Assembly (NCBI RefSeq): GCF_048544455.1
Contig: NC_133536.1
Coordinates: 197,225,325 to 197,289,324 of the forward strand
DNA length: 64,000 nucleotides
Direction of reading: 5' to 3'
Source of the DNA: Silene latifolia
Taxonomy: Eukaryota; Streptophyta; Magnoliopsida; Caryophyllales; Caryophyllaceae
In this document: positions 56,390 to 64,000 of the stretch, one piece after another
How the letters are laid out: each line of letters begins with the position of its first letter
Position numbering within the stretch: the stretch's first letter is position 1
Notes under the pieces: model-generated
What the model saw: only the letters and a program-made list of their open reading frames with translations
Told to the model about the DNA's origin: nothing
Databases searched by the model: none
Translations under genes and position numbers: made by a program

Positions 56390-56829
56390 GAGCACACCCG
56401 GTTGTGACTAAGCCTTGCTACTCAGCCCCCGACACCTACTCTTACCAGTACTCGCCCTATCCCACCGTGCATGACCCTAGGATGCATCCGAGTGACTTGT
56501 CTGAGCGGATCTCCACTACTTTGGTGCTCCGCAACATGCACGAGATGGACCTTAATCAGGGCATAGGGGCACAGCTAGCGCAGCCTGTTTGGTGGAGAGG
56601 ACCTGGAGTGGACACGGGAGTCCTCTACAGCTACGGAGTTGATCCTGGTTTCTGGAGACCACCGGAGGAGACAGAGTTTGGCTGCCTCGCGGGACCGTGG
56701 GGAGCCAACTACGGCAGCCAGCTAGGAGGGGATTACTCAGCAGCAGGTTTTCCAGGAGCAGGTAGTTCAGGTGCAGGTACTTCTGGTGCAGGTGGTGACG
56801 ATAACATGGAGGAGGGTCCTGGCTTTTGA
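56390..56829 (+). pseudogene. C-terminal part of an unrecognised element ORF
   Basis: Open frame of about 145 residues running in from the LTR junction, so its start is lost. It is proline/tyrosine-rich at first (YSYQYSPYPTVHDPRMHPSD), then LSERISTTLVLRNMHEMD and PVWWRGPGVDTG. It ends in a glycine-alanine-serine tail (FPGAGSSGAGTSGAGGDD) with an acidic end. GC content is higher than in the surroundings. It precedes the Tekay-like polypurine tract by 1-1.5 kb, so it belongs to the 3' region of that element or of a non-autonomous relative. I do not recognise it; it is not the usual chromodomain end of Tekay pol. Confidence 0.5.
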
Positions 56830-58401
56830 TCCTTTTGTTGTATTTCCTGGATTGGTTTTTTTTGTGTTGGATGTTTATTTTCCGGATTTATTTCTTACTG
56901 TTGGATGACTGTACTCGGCCATAAGGCCGTTACTTATTTAGCTTATCATGTGGAGACATGTTAGATTTAGTTATATTTGGTATTGTAGTAGTAAGTTTGG
57001 TTGCATGTGAATTCGTGGATGCATTGTGTGAATTGCATCAAAAGCTCTCTGCCTGTCACAACTCGACCGAGTATAGACACTTCTCGACCGAGTAGATCTT
57101 ACTCGGCCGAGTATATAATTATACTCGACCGAGTAGAGCTTACTCGACCGAGTAGCCACTCATACTCGGCCGAATATTACTGTTACAGGGACCTTATGTG
57201 TTTGATAATTACGAATTGTAAGATTTATGTGAACATTTGTATGACGGAGTGTGTGGGCGCTTCATAGTGTCGCTTAGCGTAATCCATTGTCCAAAAATGG
57301 GCTACGATCACGTTACGGGTATGTATGTGCTTGGATAACATATCGATTTATGAAAGCTAGTCATATTGCCATGGTTGAAATGAAGGAACTTAACTTGTTC
57401 AAGGTGCTGCATGAGTCTATATATGATAGGTGAATGTTAACGCAATAACAAGGAAAGTGTTGTAGCTATCACGAGTCTTATACATATATATGTTTGGTTA
57501 TTTAATGCAACCTTTCGTGGTATCAATGTTTGGTTACAGTTATAACGGGTCCAACTGGATGAGTGAAACTGGTGGTCAGTATGCGACTAAAATAACAGAT
57601 AATGAATAAAGCTGCTATCATTTGATAACAACATCTTTAGATGTATATAGAATACTTAATTGTCGTCACCTTCTGTTGCTATGGGACACAAGTGTGTAAT
57701 GTCGTAGATCAACTTTTGTAACATGAATTAAGGTCATTTATAGTTTGTGAGTAATGTCACAGTTATGATGTATGTGTTAATTGTGGGTACGGGAAGTGGT
57801 TAGTGGTGAACTTCGGGGACGAAGTTCCTTTAAGAGGGGAAGAGTAATGTCGCGGAAACAAATGATGAAATTATGTCTATAATACTTGAAATCACATGTA
57901 TGTTATGTATGTTAGTATTCGGAATTACATTCATGTTATATGTTGTTGAAGTTACATTCACGTTTCCTTGAAGTTATATCTAAGTTATATCTAGGTGATA
58001 TGAATGTGCGTTGAACAACTCTGTATGGGTGTGCGGGACGTGTACTTTTGTGGTTGTGTATTGTTTTGTGGTTGTGTATTGTGGCTGGTCGTTGTGTTGC
58101 TTTTAACAAGAGGGTGCATATGAAAAACATGTGGCATGGGATAGGAACATATTTTGCAATGAATTTATGATGGGATTATTTCCCGTAAGTTTTGTGTGTG
58201 ATAGTTGATGGCCGGTAATACATGGAAGAACAGCTGTGATGGTATGATTGTTGTTTGAATAATGTGGTGTGGTGGTAGTGTCAAGGATGGCTAGAGTTCG
58301 TATGCCTTTATGTATGTAGATGGTGTCATAGTACGTAACCTTGTGGTGAATGACGTGTGGGCTGAACTTCGGGGACGAAGTTCTTTTTAAGGGGGGAAGA
58401 C
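56830..58401 (+). other. 3' region of Tekay-like gypsy with palindrome cluster and two hairpin/PPT copies
   Basis: A cluster of ACTCG(G/A)CCGAGTA motifs lies at 57060-57175. The hairpin GAACTTCGGGGACGAAGTTC occurs at 57808-57827 and 58364-58383, each followed by a purine-rich tract (AAGAGGGGAAGAG, AAGGGGGGAAGA). The second directly precedes an LTR. Such a hairpin plus purine tract is usual at the 3' end of Tekay/Del elements. No gene was seen from 56830 on. Confidence 0.7.
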
Positions 58402-59758
58402 TGTAATACCCAGGATATTCAAGGACTCTGTTGACCGACCCTGTTGACCAAGATAGACCGTAGGGAGGAATGGGTGAGGGACCAGGCTTGTAACATGAGC
58501 CTTATAGGATTTGTTTACTCGACCTAGCAGAGGCTACTCGGCCGAGTATCGCCTATACTCGACCGAGTAGAGCCTACTCGGCCGAGTACTCCAGTACTCG
58601 ACCGAGTATGGCTGCTGTCGACGTGTTAATATAAAACGCAAGTTCGCGAGATTCATTTCATTTCCTCATTTCTTCGACAGTTTCTCTTTCTCTAACCCTA
58701 GCCTGCCACTCTCTCCTATCACCCCTATCTCTATACACTCTCATAAGGTAGCCTACACCTCCACCATGGGGAAAGACGGGATTCACTTAGGAAGGTTGCG
58801 TGCGTGGTTGTTGTCTACGACGTCGTCGATGCGTGTTATTAGGTAAGTCTCTGCCTTGTGTCTTCTTTGATAGATTTGAGGATAGCTGTATAATAGGGGA
58901 TGGCTATCGTTGTAGGATGCATTTTGGAGTCTTGCTTGGCTATGTGTGGATGTCTTTCACGACTTGCGACGAGGTAGGGTGTCCCTACTCAGTTACTGTT
59001 AATTGATTTAAGACTGAGCTTGTTTGTAATTATTGTTATCTGTTGATCATCGGAGTATGGGCGTTGGTGTGACGGTGTTGGTGTGGAGATGTTTTGACAG
59101 CTGTGATGTTGTGTGTGTTGTGATTGTGGTGGAGTCACTTGCGGGAGTCGCTTCACACCCTAGTTCGCCCTCCGTGGAACCCGTCACGGGAGGGGATGTG
59201 CACATTAAGGGACAGGGATTGGTAGTCGCTCGTTGATGAGCTGGACTAGGTGGGGATGGGCTGCGGTCACCCACTGGCGGCGAGGATTAACTGTTGCGAT
59301 GGGTAATCTGGCAGGGCTACACACTTCGGTGTGTAGTCGGTTACTATGTGAGATCGGGAGACCGGGGTTGGTGGATGATCAACTGGTTATTTATCGTACT
59401 TGTCTTATCTTAATTGCTCAGTAACTGACCCCGTGTTGTGTTTTCAAAACTGTGGTGATCCATTCGGGGATGGTGAGCAGTTGGCTTAGCAGGTACAGTT
59501 GGTTGTTGCCCTGTGGCTGCTAGGATGGGAGGGATCGAGTCATCGCGCTGCCAGTCTAGAAGTGTTGTATCATGAATATAGTAGTCTCCTCTTTTGTATA
59601 AGTGTTTGTATCAAGTTACGTTGTAAAGGCCACATTAATGTATTAATAATGTTCTATTATTGTCTATTTGATCTACTACCTCGGGAAACCGAGATGGTAA
59701 CGCTTTCATACACTGGGATGGTCCTTGGTAAGGCGTCCTGGTGTGCGGGGGTGTTACA
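58402..59758 (+). repeat. Tekay-like gypsy LTR
   Basis: TGTAATACCCAGG...GGGTGTTACA, 1357 bp. Preceded by a polypurine tract and followed by a primer site, so it has internal sequence on both sides. TACTCG(G/A)CCGAGTA cluster at 58515-58610. Same family as the solo LTR at 37658-39028. The short open frames within it (58800-59424) are not genes. Confidence 0.85.
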
Positions 59759-59761
59759 AAG

Positions 59762-59774
59762 TGGTATCAGAGCC
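59762..59774 (+). promoter_or_regulatory. Primer binding site, initiator Met tRNA type
   Basis: TGGTATCAGAGCC three bases after the LTR, the classic complement of initiator methionine tRNA. Confidence 0.9.
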
Positions 59775-60148
59775 GACGATTTTGGAACCTGAACCAATGA
59801 ATCTAATGAATGTAGGGTGTCAACTAAAATGAACCTGGTGTATGTGCGTTGGGAGCCCCAGCTGATGCTAGATTTTGGGTGAGTAGGCGCCCTCACTTCA
59901 AAATCATGGCCCCATCGAGCTTAAGCCAGACACAAGGAAACAGGGTAGCTAGTAATAATACATGGCATAGCAATAACAATACTAATAATACATGGCAAGC
60001 GACAACACCAACAACACTACAACACTCTAACTCACCATTCAAAACAATGGCCTTAGTATTTAAGCATCTCCTCAAAGCTCCAAATAACTCAAACCGATCA
60101 ATGCCAACTCCAACCCTAGGATTTTAGCAATAGTAAAGTGATCAGAAC
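59775..60148 (+). other. Truncated leader and unassigned sequence
   Basis: About 120 bp of gypsy leader appears to follow the primer site before the sequence changes character near 59900. The open frame 59849-60127 crosses that change and is not supported. It includes several AATAATACATGGCA words near 59960-60000. Confidence 0.4.
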
Positions 60149-60480
<332 letters not shown>

Positions 60481-60489
60481 CAATTGAAA

Positions 60490-61080
60490 ACAAACCTAAC
60501 AATAGTGGAATCAAATCGTGAGAAACTCTCCAAAAACGGAACCAAACCTAAATAGACAAAAAAGGAACCATAATCATCGCTAATAAGGAGTAATTACCTT
60601 GGAGGAGATAAAAAAAAATAAATGGAACGCAAAATCGCTTATAAGGAGGAGTAAATACCTTTAAGCGAGAGGTGAACTATGAAATCGGCAAATTAGGGAA
60701 CTCCGAAAACAACGAGAACAAATTGCACACAGTACTCAAACCGCTATTTTCCAACCATAAAAGTCATTATAAAACCATAGCAATAGCGAAATCAAACCGA
60801 AACAACAATAAAAATGGAACGCAGAAGGAAGATATACCTTCAAAGACGAGGCTGCTCGTAAACCCCTAAACGAAAACAATAAAATTGGCAAATTAGGGAA
60901 CCCCAACAACAACGAGAAGGAATCGCACACAGTAACAAAAACAACTATTTTCCAGCAAAAGAAACCATTATAATACCCTAACAATAACAGCATCAAACTG
61001 AAACAAAAAAAATGGAACAACATTAACAGTTAAGGCCATGAAGAAGGTTGGAAATGAAAAAAAAATCTAAATTGATGAGA
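60490..61080. repeat. Tandem repeats of about 200 bp
   Basis: Two clear units start at about 60682 and 60882; each begins with TCGGCAAATTAGGGAAC or the like, then CACACAGTA, CTATTTTCCA and AATGGAAC. A more diverged partial unit lies before them (60490-60680). On the minus strand the unit contains CTTTGAAG^GTATAT, like a splice donor, so it may stem from a repeated gene start. No protein was recognised. Confidence 0.7.
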
Positions 61081-61737
61081 AATTAGTAACTAAATACCTA
61101 AGATGGGGAAAGTAATCGGCATGTGGATGAATATGAGCAAATCAACGTTATTTAGAAGCAGGGCATATGGATGATGGAAATGAGTGGTCTAGAGAAAAGG
61201 GTGAGCACGTGAGAAGAGGATTTTTGGAGATGAATACGTGAATTGGGTTGGAAATTGAGCAGTAAGATGGAAAAGCAAAAGGAAAGGTAGTGAATGAAAG
61301 AGGGAAAAGGTATAATGGAAGGTTAGTATTGAGAGTGATCAAGGATGGGGATGGGAAGGGCACTATTCATAGCTACAGTAGCTTGAAGTTGTCGCTTTTT
61401 AAAGGGTAAGGATATGGGAAGTCGAGAACCATAGTCCATAACATTAACACAAAACAGTTACACGGGAGAAAACAAAAGGCAAAAAAGGTGGACTACTAAA
61501 TATGAAAAATTCTTGTATCGTACTCCTGACACTAAGTTATTATAATATTCTATTTGCGACACAAAGGTCTGCAGCCAGCCATTTGCTTTTTTTGTAAAGT
61601 GCTAAATTATTTTAGCAATTTTCACCCGAAAATGAATCCACTAGTTTTAGTAGTGTACAATGTATTTTTGAGGACAACCAACAGCTAAAAAAATTACTCG
61701 TACTACCTATACAACTATAGGTAGTCATGCAATTCAT
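61081..61737. other. Gene-free stretch
   Basis: A purine-rich part at 61180-61360 gives a proline/serine-rich frame on the minus strand (61148-61363) with no family resemblance. Nothing else is supported. Confidence 0.4.
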
Positions 61738-61961
61738 GGATTATACCACCAGTTTTACCCGTTGTACGTTGTAGAATTTGAGCTTTGTAATAAAACATTT
61801 GAGTTCTATTTTAAAGAATACGAGCTTTATTAGATAGTATCTGGTTCCATCAATTTACACAATAAAAATATAACTTTGAATAAGCTCATAAAAAATAAAC
61901 ATAAGCTCAATTTGTTTTACCTTGTTTGTACCATGCTCATATACAACTGGATGTATAATCC
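61738..61961. mobile_element. TIR element C (MITE, same family as A and B)
   Basis: Left GGATTATACCACCAGTTTTA, right ACAACTGGATGTATAATCC; the interior has GAGCTT and AAGCTC words. Size about 224 bp, like element B. Confidence 0.65.
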
Positions 61962-62398
61962 TATTTATCTTAGTCATGTCATCTTGTGTCATATCTATAC
62001 CTTTACTTTTTCTATTTGGTGTCTTAACGACTTAACTAATTATTTACTTTTCTATTTTAGAAATACTTTTAGTTTAACAGTTTGATCCTCCGTACTCATT
62101 TTAAATCAATATACTCTTTATCTTTCACTTTAATCGTTCTACCCACATTCAACTTGTTCCTTACTTCCTTATCAACATAGAACTGCAAAACTTTCGTCCA
62201 CGTGATAAATTTCTTTTCATGCTTCAAAAGGATTGCAGAAGAGAGTGAGTGTAAAAATATTTGTAGAGAATGGATCTACGTAAGATTACGAGTAAAACCG
62301 CTATCTTATGTAAGTAATGTAACGTTTTTGGTTTCATACCAAAATACTCCCTTCTATTCAATATAAACTTCCATATTTCCTTTTTCGTTTATTCACAA
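61962..62398. other. Gene-free stretch between element C and the Tourist-like MITE
   Basis: AT-rich sequence with no supported gene. The open frame 61876-62085 starts inside element C and has no features. Confidence 0.4.
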
Positions 62399-62401
62399 TA
62401 A

Positions 62402-62802
62402 GGCTCCATTTGCCAAGTCATTTCAGATACCTAATTTGGTCAAAGTAGCTTACTTAACTAAAATATCAGATACCTTATTTTTTTGTAAGCGTTTGGCAAG
62501 TAGCTTATTTTACCAAATAAGCTACCTGAAATGAAATGCTACCTAGAGTCGCATTTGAGATTTCAGGTACCTGACTTGATTTGATTTTCCTTTTTAATCC
62601 CTTAAATATATACTATTAAATAATTATCATATCCTTTTACGTCATTTCATCAAAATCAGTAACTTTTTCAAATAGTTTGTCAAACACTTTTTTTTATATA
62701 ATAAGTTACCTTATCCGTTTCTAATTTTCAGCTACTTTATAAGTTACCTTTTCGGGTTTCGGGTTTCAACTACATTTTCAATTAGTTTTACCAAACAGAG
62801 CC
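62402..62802. mobile_element. Tourist-like (PIF/Harbinger) MITE
   Basis: Ends GGCTCCATTTG and CAAACAGAGCC are inverted repeats, flanked by TAA on both sides (62399-62401, 62803-62805), the three-base target site typical of PIF/Harbinger. Several internal AGCTAC/TACCTGA words are inverted. About 400 bp, no transposase. Confidence 0.72.
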
Positions 62803-63037
62803 TAACTTTTCTATTTCCTCTTTTGGAAAGTGTTTGTGTGGTTTAAATTTAATTGTATGGTGGGATAGTTATTTTTGTGGTCCAAATTTATTTATATGAT
62901 GGGATAGTGTGTTTCCTTAATTTTTGTGTGAAAATGAAATGGGAAGTTTACTGTAAATAGAAGGAACTATATATTTATGAGGTAATTTGACAAGAGCAAA
63001 GTCGTTACCTATAGTGATATTGTCTTATAACAATTTA

Positions 63038-63070
63038 CTAGTTTTAAACTCGTGCATAACTGCACGTGAT
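63038..63070 (-). mobile_element. Helitron 3' end on the minus strand
   Basis: The minus strand reads CACGTGCAGTTATGCACGAG, then TTTAAAA and CTAG, followed by T: a decayed hairpin plus Helitron terminus. The element body would extend to the right, toward or past the window edge. Confidence 0.6.
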
Positions 63071-64000
63071 TGGATACAATAATTTGACGAATGAATAAAT
63101 ATAAAAATCAAGTTGCACATAATTATAATTTAAAATAAGAATAATTATATCTAAGAAAACGGTTAAAAAATGGACATATTAAATGAATATAGTTATATAT
63201 GTTTAAAACTATAAATCCCAACAATGATTCTCCAATTTTAAAACCTATTAGGGAGTACAACTAATAAAAATATTCATATTTCAATGATATATAATTTCAA
63301 AAACATAGATAACGAATATAACAATCAAAATTATTTTGAACATATATGTTCCTTGAAAGTTATTGAAAAAAATGACTTAAGAAATCAATATTCTACGTTA
63401 CAAATAAAACAAAATAAGAAAGTATGGAGTATTATTTACCGTTCGCACTAAATATAGACGGGAATGAAAACAAGCAGATTATATTTTCTAACACTTAAAA
63501 ATAAGGAACATACATTAAGAATAGGTCAACAAAAATAACCTCCAATCTTCATAAACCCGTCTGAGTATATGACCAAATAACAGGTAATATGCCCAAAATC
63601 TATATAAAACATACTAAAACTAAACTCTATGCTCCCTCCGTGTACACCCCACCCCCAAGTCCTGAACCCACCTACGTAAACCTAAATGATCTACCTCCTA
63701 TACTCTCTACAAACTCAAAACATAACTTCAGCACTTAACACACATGAGAGATTATATGTTGTTTTTCGATTTGTTTAAATTTATATTTATATGGCTAATG
63801 TTCTAAGCCCAATAGTTCCTTAGATTTTATGAGCTTTTTTGTTATATATGATTTTTTTTTCTTGTAAATTTGTGCCGAAATTATTTGTCTAAACAATTTG
63901 TGTTTTTTTAATTGTGGTCTTCATATTATAAGATAAGATTGTAATTAATCAAATCGATGATTTAAAGTAAATCAAAGATCATGAAATCATGAAATCATTA
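63071..64000. other. AT-rich right end of the window
   Basis: No gene seen on either strand. Probably the interior of the minus-strand Helitron and flanking DNA. CTCCCTCCGTGTAC at 63632 resembles a Stowaway end, but no partner was found. Confidence 0.4.

Overview
This is a plant nuclear window: AT-rich, no operons, and dominated by nested LTR retrotransposons with DNA-transposon and Helitron debris between them. Plant-type Tat/gypsy, Athila/gypsy, Tekay-like/gypsy and Ty1/copia elements are present, with GT-AG introns and the first exon of a plant SCAMP gene. The repeat style suggests a eudicot, perhaps Caryophyllales; that assignment is a guess. No intact host gene is visible. All boundaries and identities were read by eye from the sequence.

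Layout. 1-18467: a Tat-lineage Ty3/gypsy element on the minus strand (gag, protease, RT, RNase H, integrase and the 5' LTR on the right; its 3' end lies outside the window). Its RNase H region is split by a young copia element, Copia-1 (1310-10082), which has near-identical LTRs, a 5-bp target duplication, a gag gene and no pol. 18468-31000: transposon debris with no clear host gene. It holds three Helitron 3' termini in the same orientation (23996, 26621, 29378), a family of TIR elements, a Stowaway-like and a foldback MITE, and a truncated F-box gene plus a protease N-terminus probably carried by a Helitron. 31000-35000: a mostly non-coding stretch holding an orphan SCAMP first exon (minus strand). 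35065-35793: a hAT-type element with 8-bp target duplication and a retroposon tail nested inside it.

About 36600-56389: Copia-2, a decayed gag-pol copia element of the same lineage as Copia-1. It is interrupted twice: by a solo LTR (37658-39028, target duplication CTTAG) and by an Athila-type element (43644-54905, target duplication GTAGG). The Athila element carries gag-protease and the Athila ORF but no RT or integrase, and ends on the right in an inverted piece of its own LTR. 56390-59900: remnants of a Tekay-like gypsy arranged as internal-LTR-internal. 60150-60480: a very long TAA microsatellite, then 200-bp tandem repeats, a third copy of the TIR family, a Tourist-like MITE and a reversed Helitron end.

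How the parts relate. Copia-1 and Copia-2 share leader motifs, gag type, 3' untranslated sequence and polypurine tract, so Copia-1 looks like a gag-only passenger of a Copia-2-like donor. Insertion order by nesting: the Tat element, then Copia-1; independently Copia-2, then the solo-LTR element and the Athila element. The most interesting points are the inverted LTR end of the Athila insertion, a predicted spliced gag intron in Copia-1, a tRNA-like block inside the Copia-2 LTR, and clusters of short palindromes in three unrelated LTR families.
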